DNA of 64,000 bases from Effusibacillus consociatus (GCF_042652925.1 NZ_JBHSHC010000157.1:1-64000); one strand, 5' to 3'. Shown: positions 15,655 through 25,053, counted from the stretch's first letter. A program made the numbers and translations. The notes: a model not told the origin generated them from the letters alone.

Positions 15655-16383
15655 TCAAAGCATCTTGTTGAATTCTTTGCGCAGACGCTTGATAATTCGT
15701 TTCTCCAAGCGTGAAATGTAGGATTGGGAGATCCCCAAAAGATCGGCAACATCTTTTTGCGTCATTTCTTTTCCATCTGCCAAACCAAAGCGAAGCTCCA
15801 TGATGCGACGCTCCCGGTCCGACAATTTGTCCAGCGCTTTATAAAGCAGTTTCCTGTCTACCTGTTCCTCGATTCCCCGGTAGATCGTATCATTTTCCGT
15901 ACCCAGGACGTCTGACAAAAGCAGCTCGTTACCGTCCCAATCGACGTTCAGCGGCTCGTCAAAAGAGACTTCCGAGCGAATTTTATTATTTCTGCGGAGG
16001 AACATGAGAATTTCATTCTCAATGCAGCGGGAGGCATATGTAGCCAGTTTGATTTTCTTTTCCGGATCAAACGTGTTGACCGCTTTAATCAAGCCGATCG
16101 TGCCAATGGACACCAAGTCTTCTATATTGATTCCCGTATTTTCGAACTTGCGAGCAATGTACACAACCAATCGAAGGTTGCGTTCGATTAAAACCGCCCG
16201 CACCGCTTCATCCCCGCTTGGAAGTTTTCCCAACAGAAATTCTTCCTCTTCTCGAGTCAAGGGAGGCGGAAGAGCCTCACTTCCACCCACATAATAAATC
16301 TCCTCAGGTTGAGTGCCCAGTTTGAACAGAAGCCGCAAATACCATAAACGAAGCTGCAGTCGGAGTTTGAATGGGATAATCAT
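15655..16383 (-). CDS. sigE: mother-cell sigma factor SigE (pro-sigma-E)
   Basis: A 242-residue factor. ATG 16383 (MIIPFKLRLQLRLWYLRLL) is preceded by AAGGAGAGG and lies after the spoIIGA stop. The hydrophobic N-terminal pro-sequence ends at EEIYYVGGSEALPPPL; in B. subtilis cleavage by SpoIIGA falls between the paired Tyr, here Tyr30/Tyr31. Region 2 (DLVSIGTIGLIKAVNTFD) and region 4 (MTQKDVADLLGISQSYISRLEK) are intact. SigE controls early mother-cell genes, including spoVD and spoVE in B. subtilis. Confidence 0.97.
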   Translation of the reverse strand: MIIPFKLRLQLRLWYLRLLFKLGTQPEEIYYVGGSEALPPPLTREEEEFLLGKLPSGDEAVRAVLIERNLRLVVYIARKFENTGINIEDLVSIGTIGLIKAVNTFDPEKKIKLATYASRCIENEILMFLRRNNKIRSEVSFDEPLNVDWDGNELLLSDVLGTENDTIYRGIEEQVDRKLLYKALDKLSDRERRIMELRFGLADGKEMTQKDVADLLGISQSYISRLEKRIIKRLRKEFNKML

Positions 16384-16421
16384 GTAGAGGTCCTCTCCTT
16401 CCTGGTAAGAAAGATAACTGG

Positions 16422-17354
16422 TTAGGACGCGATAGAAGAATCGGTTTCTGCTATGCACGCCGGAGGCAGAATTGCGTGATATGCTTCATCACCCGACATT
16501 GGCTTCGGGTTAATTGCCACCAAAATCTTGGAAACTGCACTTACCGTTTCGCCCTGACGAACCACGAATTTGGAAGGTCGAAAGGCCAGCAGCATACCAA
16601 CTGTTCCTCCCACACCCCGATAGGGCACGATTCGCAAACGGGATTGCCAATCACCTTCTACCGCCTTCTCGCCAAGATCCATTGTTACATCGCGATGTTC
16701 CCGATAAGCCTCAAGCAGAGAGGGAGGCAGCAGCGGCTCCAGAGCGCGCCATTCGACTACAGCTACAGGCAAGCCGGAGATTGGATCCGTTAAGACATTC
16801 CCCGTATCCAGCAGCCCTGTGAATTCAACACGGACACCCTCAAGCGCAAGTTCGACATGCCACAGATTCCCTTCCCTCTTCTTGAAACGTTCGATTCGGT
16901 TCCATGCCACTTTTCCAATCAGATAGATGACAGGGATTGACAACAAGACAAATTGCTTATTCACTCCCCAAACAGCTTCATGAGAAACGAGAACCATTCC
17001 GCCAATGGGACGAGTTTCCCCCAGCAAAAAATTCAACCCGTAGGTGGCCCCCCCAATAACAAAAGAAGCAAGATAAAACAAACCCCAGAACCGTAAAAAC
17101 TCCAAGACATTCTTCGGGTGAAACGTAAGGATCACCATTAGGCAGGAAAACAAAATTTTGGCACCCCAACTGATAAATGGCTCTGTTCCCCCCGGCATCA
17201 GAAACAGCAATGCATAGCTGGCACCAACCGCAGAACCTAGAGCAATTCGCCACCAGCGAACCTTCCTTCTGCCCATCCAGGCAGCTGCAACCAGAATTAC
17301 CGCATCCATAACGAAGTTAATCAGCCAGACCACATCGATAAATATTACTGGCAT
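16422..17354 (-). CDS. spoIIGA: pro-sigma-E processing protease SpoIIGA
   Basis: A 310-residue protein. The N-terminal half has five or so membrane segments (VIFIDVVWLINFVMDAVIL onward). The C-terminal half is an aspartic-protease-like domain with the catalytic motif LLDTGNVLTDP near residue 180. It dimerises in the sporulation septum, is activated by SpoIIR and cleaves the pro-sequence of SigE, encoded 38 bases downstream. Confidence 0.95.
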   Translation of the reverse strand: MPVIFIDVVWLINFVMDAVILVAAAWMGRRKVRWWRIALGSAVGASYALLFLMPGGTEPFISWGAKILFSCLMVILTFHPKNVLEFLRFWGLFYLASFVIGGATYGLNFLLGETRPIGGMVLVSHEAVWGVNKQFVLLSIPVIYLIGKVAWNRIERFKKREGNLWHVELALEGVRVEFTGLLDTGNVLTDPISGLPVAVVEWRALEPLLPPSLLEAYREHRDVTMDLGEKAVEGDWQSRLRIVPYRGVGGTVGMLLAFRPSKFVVRQGETVSAVSKILVAINPKPMSGDEAYHAILPPACIAETDSSIAS

Positions 17355-17386
17355 GCGGTTTCACTCCCGCACTCTTCGATGTCCCT

Positions 17387-17452
17387 AGTATAGTACATAT
17401 CTATTACAAATTTTGTCGCAACTTGACGGTAGAATAGGGAAATATTTCGACG
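17387..17452 (-). promoter_or_regulatory. candidate Spo0A-dependent promoter of spoIIGA
   Basis: On the minus strand a -10 TATACT (17387-17392) has GCGACA (17414-17419) 21 bases upstream. The unusually long spacing and the overlap of the -35 with a 0A-like box (TTGCGACA, 6/7 to TTCGACA in its reverse form) mimic the B. subtilis spoIIG promoter. A second near-match, TTCGACG, is at 17446-17452. The rest of 17355-17624 shows no gene. Confidence 0.5.
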
Positions 17453-17624
17453 CGGGATACAATCCTGTCAAGAAATCTGCCAAAACAAGACCCTCCTTAA
17501 GAGAAGTCCCGAGATTCCCGGAATTCCCCCTAAGCAGGGTCAATTTTGTTCAATCGGCCATTACGCCGCATTTTGCATTTGGTTCTTGGAACGAAATAAC
17601 ACACGGTCTAACAGCTCTCTCTCG

Positions 17625-18395
17625 TTAAAATTGAAAACCAATATGGCTTAACGTTCCGTAGTTATAGCTCCGGTGTAAAAGCTTTGGGGACAATTCCGGA
17701 TTTCCGCTTCCGAGTGTGATAAACAGAGGTACAAAATGTTCCGCCCTGGGAACCGCACGTCGAGCATAGGGTGCCAATGTTTCATAAGCAAAAAGGGAAT
17801 CCAGATCCCTCTTCTGCACCTTATCAATCAGCCAATCATCGAATTCCAACGCCCATGGCTCCGCAGTTTCTTTCCCCCACGCCAAAGTTCCCAAATTGTG
17901 CACGGTTGCGCCGCTACCAATCACCAAAATGTCCTCTTTCCCCAAATCCCTAATAGATTCACCGATTTTGTACTGCTCTTCAGGTGAGAGGTAGGGATTC
18001 ACAGACACTTGAACGACCGGTACCTCCTCTTCCGGATACATATGTCGCAAAACAACCCAAGAACCGTGATCCAACCCTCTTTTTGCGTCTTTCCGTACGG
18101 GTATGCCTTGACGTTGAAACATTTCTTGCAGCATCGAGGCCGTTTTTCTGGAACCTTTCGCTGGATATTTCACTGAATACAGTTCCTCCGGAAAACCGCC
18201 AAAATCATAAATTGTCTCATAAATATCATCAGAATCCGTTATCGATAGAACCTGATTTTCCCAATGCGCTGTAAAAATTACGATCGCCTTCGGTTTTTGT
18301 GTTTGTTCGCCCAAATTGCGTAAAAAGCGGGTGTATTCGTTATCTTCCACCGCAAGTGTTGGGGACCCATGACAAATAAAGTACGATAATGCCAT
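17625..18395 (-). CDS. class III extradiol ring-cleavage dioxygenase (DODA-type)
   Basis: A 256-residue LigB-type protein of the DOPA 4,5-dioxygenase/YgiD family. It has ICHGSPTLA near the N-terminus and FTAHWE, LDHGSWVVLRHMYPE and GSGATVHNLG, which carry the metal-binding His and catalytic His. It should open catechol-type rings using a non-heme metal; the substrate is not predictable. It has its own promoter and AAGGAGGTG ribosome site and is inserted between ftsZ and spoIIGA, so it is not part of the division string in function. Confidence 0.9.
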   Translation of the reverse strand: MALSYFICHGSPTLAVEDNEYTRFLRNLGEQTQKPKAIVIFTAHWENQVLSITDSDDIYETIYDFGGFPEELYSVKYPAKGSRKTASMLQEMFQRQGIPVRKDAKRGLDHGSWVVLRHMYPEEEVPVVQVSVNPYLSPEEQYKIGESIRDLGKEDILVIGSGATVHNLGTLAWGKETAEPWALEFDDWLIDKVQKRDLDSLFAYETLAPYARRAVPRAEHFVPLFITLGSGNPELSPKLLHRSYNYGTLSHIGFQF

Positions 18396-18432
18396 TATTC
18401 CACCTCCTTCTATCGGTTACTTTTCGTAAGTT

Positions 18433-18461
18433 AATATATAATAATAACCACATGATGTCAA
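18433..18461 (-). promoter_or_regulatory. promoter of the DODA-type dioxygenase
   Basis: Perfect TTGACA (18456-18461), 17 bases, then TATATT (18433-18438), reading toward the dioxygenase gene at 18395. Confidence 0.75.
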
Positions 18462-18580
18462 GCATATAACTTTTTAAAAGTAAATTTCCTTTTGAAATTA
18501 AATTACCTCAAGGAGTATAATATGACAAAACGAGGTGATTCATAGTGAAAATCAATGCGGCAGACTCCTTTCCGGTAACG

Positions 18581-18610
18581 AAAAAACGGGCGTCCAAAAT
18601 GGATACCCGT
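18581..18610 (-). terminator. rho-independent terminator after ftsZ
   Basis: On the minus strand an ACGGG-type stem (ACGGGTATCC with GGACGCCCGT, loop ATTTT) is followed by TTTTTT. It ends the division transcript downstream of ftsZ. Confidence 0.82.
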
Positions 18611-18625
18611 TTCATAGTATTTGCA

Positions 18626-19699
18626 TTACTTATCGTTGTTACGACGAAGAAAAGCAGGTACGTCTAAGTTGTCCATCGAAGTTCCGGCACTGTTAAATGG
18701 ACGGAGGTCGAGCTTATTCATAGGTTTGGCAGCTGCCGGACGCTCCTTATGTTCAAAGCCGGTAGCAATAACCGTTACAATGATTTCATCAGTCAAGTTT
18801 TCGTTGATCACGGCACCGAAAATCATATTGACTTCCGCATCAGCTGCAGATGAAACAATATCAGCAGCTTCATTTACTTCAAACAAGGAGAGGTTGGAAC
18901 CGCCGGCAATGTGCATCAATACGCCTCGTGCCCCATCAATTGAAGTTTCCAGAAGAGGAGAGCAGATAGCTTTCTTGGCAGCTTCGGTTGCGCGATTTTC
19001 ACCACTTGCAACTCCAATTCCCATAAGGGCCGAACCGCGCTCAGTCATAATCGTTTTGACGTCCGCAAAGTCCACGTTAATCAACCCTGGAACCGCAATC
19101 AAATCGGAAATGCCGGAAACACCTTGACGAAGTACGTTATCCGCTTCCCGGAACGCTTCTACCATAGGAGTATTCTTATCGACGATTTCAAGCAGACGAT
19201 CATTCGGAATGACAATTAATGTGTCTACCTTCTCTTTCAGATTGGCAATCCCTTGCTCTGCCTGTATCATACGGCGACGGCCTTCAAATGTAAAAGGCTT
19301 GGTAACGACACCAACCGTCAGTGATCCCAGTTCTTTTGCAATTTCTGCGACGACAGGCGCTGCCCCGGTACCTGTACCGCCCCCCATACCGGCCGTTACA
19401 AACACCATATCAGCCCCGCGAAGTGCGTTTGTAATCTGTTCACGGCTCTCTTCCGCCGCTTTTTTGCCAATATCGGGATTTGCCCCCGCACCAAGACCGC
19501 GAGTTAACTTTTCGCCGATTTGGAGGCGATGGTGAGCTTTCGACAATTGAAGCGCCTGAGCGTCTGTATTGACGGTAATGAATTCGACGCCCTTTATTCC
19601 TGCCTCGATCATTCGATTGACCGCGTTACACCCGCCGCCACCGCACCCGATGACCTTTATCTGGGCAAGTGCGTCTATTTCAAGATCAAATTCCAACAT
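18626..19699 (-). CDS. ftsZ: cell-division GTPase FtsZ
   Basis: A 357-residue tubulin homologue that forms the Z ring. The GTP-binding signature GGGTGTGAAPV is near residue 104, GCGGGGCNAVNRM near residue 20, and the T7-loop NVDFADVKT near residue 206. A short variable linker leads to the C-terminal conserved peptide (MDNLDVPAFLRRNNDK), which binds FtsA and SepF. It follows ftsA by 50 bases, with its own ribosome site. Confidence 0.98.
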   Translation of the reverse strand: MLEFDLEIDALAQIKVIGCGGGGCNAVNRMIEAGIKGVEFITVNTDAQALQLSKAHHRLQIGEKLTRGLGAGANPDIGKKAAEESREQITNALRGADMVFVTAGMGGGTGTGAAPVVAEIAKELGSLTVGVVTKPFTFEGRRRMIQAEQGIANLKEKVDTLIVIPNDRLLEIVDKNTPMVEAFREADNVLRQGVSGISDLIAVPGLINVDFADVKTIMTERGSALMGIGVASGENRATEAAKKAICSPLLETSIDGARGVLMHIAGGSNLSLFEVNEAADIVSSAADAEVNMIFGAVINENLTDEIIVTVIATGFEHKERPAAAKPMNKLDLRPFNSAGTSMDNLDVPAFLRRNNDK

Positions 19700-19749
19700 A
19701 CAGTTTCCTCCTCGATCATCATACCCATTAAGCGACTATGAACTGTTCC

Positions 19750-20973
19750 TTATACAAATTCGCTAAACCAACCCTTAACGCGATTCATAAAGCCACCGGA
19801 TTTGCGGTGTACTTGAGCGGGATTCGTTACATGGGTTCGGCGCATATAGTTCCGAATCGCATATTGAATGATCCCAACACCGTTAACAAACGAAGAATCA
19901 CGTACCCCCAAGTGCTCGGGAACCGAGATCCGAACGGGTGCGTTCAACTCGAATTCTGCCAACTTGTCGACAGCAGGCATACAAGCTACCCCACCGGACA
20001 AAACATAACCGCTGGGGATTTCTTTCTCATACCCCATACGTTCGACTTCTCTTCTGACCATGTGAAAAATTTCCTGCATCCGCGGCTCAATAATATTGGC
20101 CAAATCTGATTGAGAGTATTCCTTATCCACGTTGCTCCCAATACGGGGTACTTTAAATGTCAATTCGTGTGAGGCACCGGCTACCATGGCATATCCGTAA
20201 CGAATTTTAACAGCTTCGGCCATTTCTGTTTGAGTACGCAAACCAATGGCAATGTCATTTGTTACGTGATCTCCGCCAATAGGAAGCACGCACAGAGCGA
20301 CTAAAGCTCCATTTTCAAACACGGAGACTGTTGTTTGACCTGCACCAATATCAACCAGGACAACCCCAAGTTTCTTTTCATCACCGGAGAGCGCAATTGA
20401 ACTTGCAGCCAGTGGCATTAGAACAAGTCCGGCATTCCGTATGCCCGCTCTTTCAACACAACGAATAAGGTTGGAAATGACGGTACGGGAACCGGTAACA
20501 ATTGAGCCTTCCACTTCAAGGCGAACTCCGATCATACCTCTTGGATCGTTAATTTCATCAAGACCGTCAACAATGTATTGTTTGGGAACAATGCCGATAA
20601 TCTCTCGTTCAGGAGGGACTGCAATTACTCTGGCCGCCTGAAGAACCCGTTCGATATCCTCGTCCCCGATCTCTCTATCGGGAGAAGATACGGCAACAAC
20701 GCCTTGACTCGGTTGAAGTGTAATATGATTGCCGGTTATTCCGATAAAAGCGGATTCAATCTGAATCCCCACCATGCGTTCCGCATGCTCGACAGCTTCC
20801 CGGATGGATTGTACAGTTTTATCTATATCAACAATTGAACCTTTGCGTATCCCTTCACCGTCAGCAGACCCAACACCGATAATGCTAAGGGTCGAACCGT
20901 TGTATTCCCCGATGATAGCACGTATTTTGGATGTTCCAATATCCAGACTGACGATGATATCGCCTTTAGTCAA
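19750..20973 (-). CDS. ftsA: cell-division ATPase FtsA
   Basis: A 407-residue actin-like protein. It has the phosphate-1 loop SLDIGTSKIRAI, the inserted 1C domain, the phosphate-2 motif VLVDIGAGQTTVSVF, the adenosine motif YVLSGGVACMP, and a C-terminal amphipathic membrane helix (FMNRVKGWFSEFV). It tethers FtsZ to the membrane and recruits later division proteins. Confidence 0.97.
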   Translation of the reverse strand: MTKGDIIVSLDIGTSKIRAIIGEYNGSTLSIIGVGSADGEGIRKGSIVDIDKTVQSIREAVEHAERMVGIQIESAFIGITGNHITLQPSQGVVAVSSPDREIGDEDIERVLQAARVIAVPPEREIIGIVPKQYIVDGLDEINDPRGMIGVRLEVEGSIVTGSRTVISNLIRCVERAGIRNAGLVLMPLAASSIALSGDEKKLGVVLVDIGAGQTTVSVFENGALVALCVLPIGGDHVTNDIAIGLRTQTEMAEAVKIRYGYAMVAGASHELTFKVPRIGSNVDKEYSQSDLANIIEPRMQEIFHMVRREVERMGYEKEIPSGYVLSGGVACMPAVDKLAEFELNAPVRISVPEHLGVRDSSFVNGVGIIQYAIRNYMRRTHVTNPAQVHRKSGGFMNRVKGWFSEFV

Positions 20974-21014
20974 GCGGTGGCACCTCCCTAAACATAAACA
21001 GACCTTCTACATAA

Positions 21015-21042
21015 AGATTCAACGCGATATGTCGAATCCCTT
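21015..21042 (-). promoter_or_regulatory. candidate sigma-H promoter with 0A box before ftsA
   Basis: On the minus strand AAGGGATTC (21034-21042) and GTTGAATCT (21015-21023) resemble the sigma-H -35 (RnAGGAWWW) and -10 (RnnGAATWW); spacing is 10, one short of usual. A perfect Spo0A box TTCGACA (21030-21036) overlaps. B. subtilis ftsAZ also has a sigma-H sporulation promoter. Confidence 0.38.
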
Positions 21043-21047
21043 TTTTC

Positions 21048-21395
21048 TCAGGAAACTTTTTTGCCTTTTTGCATTAAGAGCCGCCTAATTGTGGCAATAT
21101 TGTTAAACAATCTCACACCGAACGCGAATACCGCAGCCAAATAGAGATCGACGCCTAATTCGGATCCTATATAAGCCAATAACGCTGCAAGTAATGTATT
21201 GGAGAAGAACCCTGAAATAAACACGCTGCTGTCAAAATGACGTTCGAGGCTTGCACGAATTCCTCCAAACACCGTATCAAGCGCCGCAAGAATCGCAATC
21301 GACATGTAACTGCTGTATTGCAAAGGGATGTTGACATTGAGAATCAATCCGAGGGAAATCCCCAAAGCCAGTCCAACAATCGGGATCCAGATCAT
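21048..21395 (-). CDS. sbp: small basic protein Sbp (DUF1290)
   Basis: A 115-residue integral membrane protein with three hydrophobic segments and the family motifs PLQYSSYMSIAILAALDTVFGG and LGVDLYLAAVFAFGVRLFNN. It overlaps the upstream DUF881 gene by four bases and precedes ftsA. Function unknown; the position between divIB and ftsA is conserved in Bacilli. Confidence 0.92.
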   Translation of the reverse strand: MIWIPIVGLALGISLGLILNVNIPLQYSSYMSIAILAALDTVFGGIRASLERHFDSSVFISGFFSNTLLAALLAYIGSELGVDLYLAAVFAFGVRLFNNIATIRRLLMQKGKKVS

Positions 21396-22186
21396 TTTTT
21401 TGCTGCTCCTTCCGCTTTATCCTCTGTTGTGAATTGATAATTTGGGCTCCGTGTATAAGGGGGCAATACCAGCTTCTTCCCATCCCGATATTCGGTGATA
21501 ATCAGCGCTTTCCCTTTGGATCGAAAGAAGTCTTCACCGATATAAGTTAAAACGGCTCCCTTCATCTTATCAATATCACCTACAGCATCGATTACATAAG
21601 GCAGGGTAACAACGTTAAAGTTCACCTGCATGGTCCCCGGATAGATGATCTGGTCGACTTTGCTGACACCGATTTCCCTGATTCCAGTAGATGTAACGAC
21701 TCGCTGATTGTTAAACGAAACCGCTCGAGCACCATTGGACTGAAGGATATTGACCAGATAGACCAACTCGTGATCAAAAATATGATATTTTTCCTCATGC
21801 GGATCTCTGGGACTTGGGGAAATGATTGAAAACGTCGGATCTTCTTTAATTTCAATTCGAATCCCGTTTCCTTCAAGCGGGGTAAGGCCAGCCTCCACTT
21901 TCGCCTTGTTCAGGTCATCTTTCATTTTCGCAAGAACACTTTCCTGGTTACCTGGGGAACTTTCATAGACCTGCAGTTTTCGTTCCATCTTGTTAATCTG
22001 TTCCAGTAATTGCTCATGGTGGGTGCTTTCGTAAGCAAGTGCATTTTTAACCTGAATGATATCGGCACCGGCAAAGTTTGACTCTTTATTTTTACCGGAT
22101 GTCATTTGGATTGTGAGCATTGCCCCAAGCAGGGCACTGACAGCAAACAGACTCCATTTAAATTTACTTACTGACTGGTTTCCCAT
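21392..22186 (-). CDS. DUF881 membrane-anchored protein (YlxX/YlxW type), second copy
   Basis: A 264-residue protein with an N-terminal membrane anchor (SLFAVSALLGAMLTIQM), a coiled-coil stretch (ESTHHEQLLEQINKMERKL) and a DUF881 domain with LVYLVNILQSNGARAVSFNNQRV and AVGDIDKMKGAVL. It is one of two adjacent paralogues between divIB and sbp, as with ylxW and ylxX in B. subtilis. Extracytoplasmic location is expected; role unknown. Confidence 0.9.
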   Translation of the reverse strand: MGNQSVSKFKWSLFAVSALLGAMLTIQMTSGKNKESNFAGADIIQVKNALAYESTHHEQLLEQINKMERKLQVYESSPGNQESVLAKMKDDLNKAKVEAGLTPLEGNGIRIEIKEDPTFSIISPSPRDPHEEKYHIFDHELVYLVNILQSNGARAVSFNNQRVVTSTGIREIGVSKVDQIIYPGTMQVNFNVVTLPYVIDAVGDIDKMKGAVLTYIGEDFFRSKGKALIITEYRDGKKLVLPPYTRSPNYQFTTEDKAEGAAKK

Positions 22187-22227
22187 TTTCCAGCCCTCTT
22201 TTCTATCTGGTTTCTCTCTCCTGGCAT

Positions 22228-22962
22228 TTATTGACTGACACTGTTGGACGACAGCTTATTCGGGTCTCCCGAATAGCCCTTCATTTGAATCAGGGCAACT
22301 TCTTTCGGTCCCTGGACCTGCAGAGCTCGATCCTTCCCTCTCAGCTCATCGAGAATGCCACCGCGAAACGTCAAGCCGGTAATGAGGGTGGCCGGATCCC
22401 CGATCGCTTCGATTTTATAGGGAGGAGTCAGCAGACGGTCGTTCACGCGGACAGTCGGACCGACACACAGAATACCGGTAGCAGAACCGATTCGTTCCCC
22501 ATTAATGCTGACCGCTTCCGCACCCGCGAGAAAAATCTCGTTCACAATTCGCATCACATCCGTATCGTGTGTTACAGGATTCGGTGAACTGGTCGCTTTC
22601 TTGCTGTCATCGATCGTAAGCACGATTCCTGGACCTTTCACAGGGGAAGTTCCTGCAAGAATCCTGGCCCGCTCCAATTGTTGCTGAATATCGGTTGTAT
22701 CGTATTTTGCCGCTTCTTGCTCAATCGCAACAACTTTCTTGTTCAATTCGTTCAACTGGTTCTCCAGAGCTTTATTTTGCTGCTGGATCGCCGCAAGCTT
22801 TTCCTTAGCCTGCTGAACATCCTTGCTCGAAACACCCCAACTGACTTGTTCATTGATTTTTTGGGTATTCTTATATTGAACTGCCATCATCAATCCCAAG
22901 GTTAAAGAAATGACAGTTAGAGACACCGTGAGTTTGGTCTTTGCAGGGTTCACTTTTATCAC
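22228..22962 (-). CDS. DUF881 membrane-anchored protein, first copy
   Basis: A 244-residue paralogue of the next gene. It has a signal anchor (LTVSLTVISLTLGLMMAV), a coiled coil (EKLAAIQQQNKALENQLNEL), and a DUF881 domain with GPGIVLTIDDS, DVMRIVNEIFLAGAEAVSINGERI and AIGDPATLITGL. It overlaps the divIB stop by four bases, which suggests coupling to that division gene. Confidence 0.91.
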   Translation of the reverse strand: MIKVNPAKTKLTVSLTVISLTLGLMMAVQYKNTQKINEQVSWGVSSKDVQQAKEKLAAIQQQNKALENQLNELNKKVVAIEQEAAKYDTTDIQQQLERARILAGTSPVKGPGIVLTIDDSKKATSSPNPVTHDTDVMRIVNEIFLAGAEAVSINGERIGSATGILCVGPTVRVNDRLLTPPYKIEAIGDPATLITGLTFRGGILDELRGKDRALQVQGPKEVALIQMKGYSGDPNKLSSNSVSQ

Positions 22963-23720
22963 TCCTTTTTGGGAACCCGCTCGCTTCCTTTTTCATACCA
23001 AGCTTCTTCCCTACTATAAATATAAATGATTCCGGAAGATTTGCCTTCTAGTTGCTTTTTCCAAAACTGCGTAAATACTTCCAGCGTAGTATTGATATCT
23101 CCGGGTGGAAAGCGGATTTCGAACGATGCGGGATCGGGATTCGTCCATGCTGACCATAAATTTCCTTCTTTGATCTCAAAGTTAGAAATAGGTTCAAGAA
23201 GCGAACGGTCCACTTTCACGATCTGTTCGCAAAATTTCTGGATATCCGGATCGGGGATTTGTTTTCCTACCTCAATTTGGAATTGACGTTTCGAAGAAAG
23301 CAAAGGTACGCCTGCTCCAGAAGGGTTTTTCACCAAATCGAATACCGTCCCATCACTTAACAACCGATAGTTTTTTCCGCCTTCCTTTGTGAGAATGGCG
23401 GCCACCGGTTTTTCAGCCACAGCAATCACGACATTCCCGGGAAATTTCACTTCAACGTCCGCTTTTGCAAGCAGCGGAAGCTGGCTCTTTAACCGCTTGT
23501 CCACTTCGGCAGGTTCCACTTCCCAAATATTCATGCCCACCTGTATACCGCTGATCCTAAGAATTTGATCTTTCACTATCTGGCTGTTGCCCACAACCTC
23601 AACGGACCGAACCTCGGACAACGGAGAGGTAAAAAAAACGGCAACCGCGATCCCCAGAAAAAAAATAATCAGCAATAGCAGAGCTTTCCAACTGGGCTTA
23701 CGTTTTTGTTCAGGTACCAT
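22959..23720 (-). CDS. divIB: cell-division protein DivIB/FtsQ
   Basis: A 253-residue protein with a short cytoplasmic basic N-terminus (MVPEQKRKPSWK), one membrane segment (ALLLLIIFFLGIAVAVFF), a POTRA domain (VRSVEVVGNSQIVKDQILRI) and an FtsQ/DivIB domain (YRLLSDGTVFD). I choose ATG 23720, preceded by GGGGG, because the frame upstream runs through a terminator-like hairpin and into murA. It belongs to the DivIB-DivIC-FtsL complex. Confidence 0.93.
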   Translation of the reverse strand: MVPEQKRKPSWKALLLLIIFFLGIAVAVFFTSPLSEVRSVEVVGNSQIVKDQILRISGIQVGMNIWEVEPAEVDKRLKSQLPLLAKADVEVKFPGNVVIAVAEKPVAAILTKEGGKNYRLLSDGTVFDLVKNPSGAGVPLLSSKRQFQIEVGKQIPDPDIQKFCEQIVKVDRSLLEPISNFEIKEGNLWSAWTNPDPASFEIRFPPGDINTTLEVFTQFWKKQLEGKSSGIIYIYSREEAWYEKGSERVPKKE

Positions 23721-23756
23721 AAGATGCCCCCAAAAAGAATTCCAATCAGTAAAATA

Positions 23757-23784
23757 GAGCGGCATATCCGAAGGTATGCCGCTC
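23757..23784 (-). terminator. hairpin between murA and divIB (possible attenuator)
   Basis: GAGCGGCATA (23757-23766) and TATGCCGCTC (23775-23784) form a perfect 10-bp stem with an 8-base loop. On the minus strand it is followed by TATTTTA rather than a pure T run, so it may terminate only partially between murA and divIB. Confidence 0.6.
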
Positions 23785-23796
23785 GTTGTCTTGTAT

Positions 23797-25053
23797 TCAA
23801 TCATGAATACGGGTGATTCGTGCGCCAAGTGAGCACAGCACATCTTCAATCCGCTCGTATCCGCGATCTATATGATGAGTATTCTCCACAAACGTGGTTC
23901 CATTAGCTGCCAGGCCAGCTATAATGAGTGCTGCGCCCGCGCGCAGGTCGGTCGCTTCCACATTTGCCGCTGTCAATTCGGAAACACCTTCGATAAAGGC
24001 AGTTCGGAGATCGATTTTGATCTGTGCACCCATTCTTCGAAGTTCGCTTACGTGTTTAAACCGTTCTTCAAATACCGTTTCCGAAACAATCGAAGTTCCG
24101 TTTGCCACCGTAAGCATCGACATGAAGGGAGCTTGCAGATCAGTGGGGAATCCCGGATAGTAAGATGTCTGAATTCTGTCAACCGCGGAAGGTCGATTAC
24201 TAGATTTTACAGTCATTATATCACGATCAACCTCGATTTCAACACCGGTCTCCCGCAGTTTGGTGATTACAACCCCCAAATGTTCCGATACCACATTCTC
24301 TAACTGAATATTTCCTCTCGTGATAGCTGCGGCTACCATTAAAGTTCCGGTTACAATCCGATCGGGTATGATCGAATGCTCAACCGGGTTTAATTCCGAT
24401 ACGCCTTCCACATAAATAGTCGCTTCACCCGCTCCGGTGACTCTGGCTCCCATCTTGTTCAGATAGTTTGCCAAGTCAACAATTTCCGGTTCTCTGGCCG
24501 CATTTCCGATCATCGTGGTACCTTCGGCAAGTGACGCGGCCATCAAGATGTTTTCGGTTGCTCCGACGCTAGGGATATCCAAATAAATCGACGTACCCTT
24601 TAACCGATTCGCTTTGCAGTGCATATACCCGTGACTGTCGTGAATGGTTGCCCCCATGGCCAGCAAACCTTTGGTATGCAGGTCGATAGGTCTTGAACCG
24701 ATGGTACAGCCGCCCGGTTTCGATACACGGACGGAACCGAATCGGGCCAACATGGGCCCCATCAAAAAAATCGAAGATCTCATCTGCCGCATTAATTCAT
24801 CCGGAATTTCCGTCAAGTGAATGGGAGTCGGATCTACAGTGACAGTGGAGCCATTCCTTGTGACACGAGCTCCCAAACTGCGAAGAATTGATTCCATCAC
24901 TCGAATATCCTGCAAGTCGGGGACGTCATGAATCACGCTTTCCCCTTTAGCCAACACACTTGCAGCAAGGATCGGCAGTGCAGCATTCTTTGCTCCGTGA
25001 ACACGAACAGAACCAATGAGCGGTTGACCACCCTCAATGGCAAATCGTTCCAC
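23797..25053 (-). CDS. murA: UDP-N-acetylglucosamine 1-carboxyvinyltransferase MurA
   Basis: A 418-residue EPSP-synthase-fold enzyme that transfers enolpyruvate from PEP to UDP-GlcNAc, the first committed step of peptidoglycan synthesis. Visible motifs are VHGAKNAALPILAA (with Lys22-type residue), PGGCTIGSRPIDLH with the fosfomycin-target Cys, and YPGFPTDLQAPFM. It lies between murB and divIB. Confidence 0.97.
   Translation of the reverse strand: MERFAIEGGQPLIGSVRVHGAKNAALPILAASVLAKGESVIHDVPDLQDIRVMESILRSLGARVTRNGSTVTVDPTPIHLTEIPDELMRQMRSSIFLMGPMLARFGSVRVSKPGGCTIGSRPIDLHTKGLLAMGATIHDSHGYMHCKANRLKGTSIYLDIPSVGATENILMAASLAEGTTMIGNAAREPEIVDLANYLNKMGARVTGAGEATIYVEGVSELNPVEHSIIPDRIVTGTLMVAAAITRGNIQLENVVSEHLGVVITKLRETGVEIEVDRDIMTVKSSNRPSAVDRIQTSYYPGFPTDLQAPFMSMLTVANGTSIVSETVFEERFKHVSELRRMGAQIKIDLRTAFIEGVSELTAANVEATDLRAGAALIIAGLAANGTTFVENTHHIDRGYERIEDVLCSLGARITRIHD

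Noticed and set aside
18544..18666. 40-codon plus-strand frame over the ftsZ terminator
   Set aside because: Antisense to the ftsZ 3' end and made largely of the terminator stem; chance.
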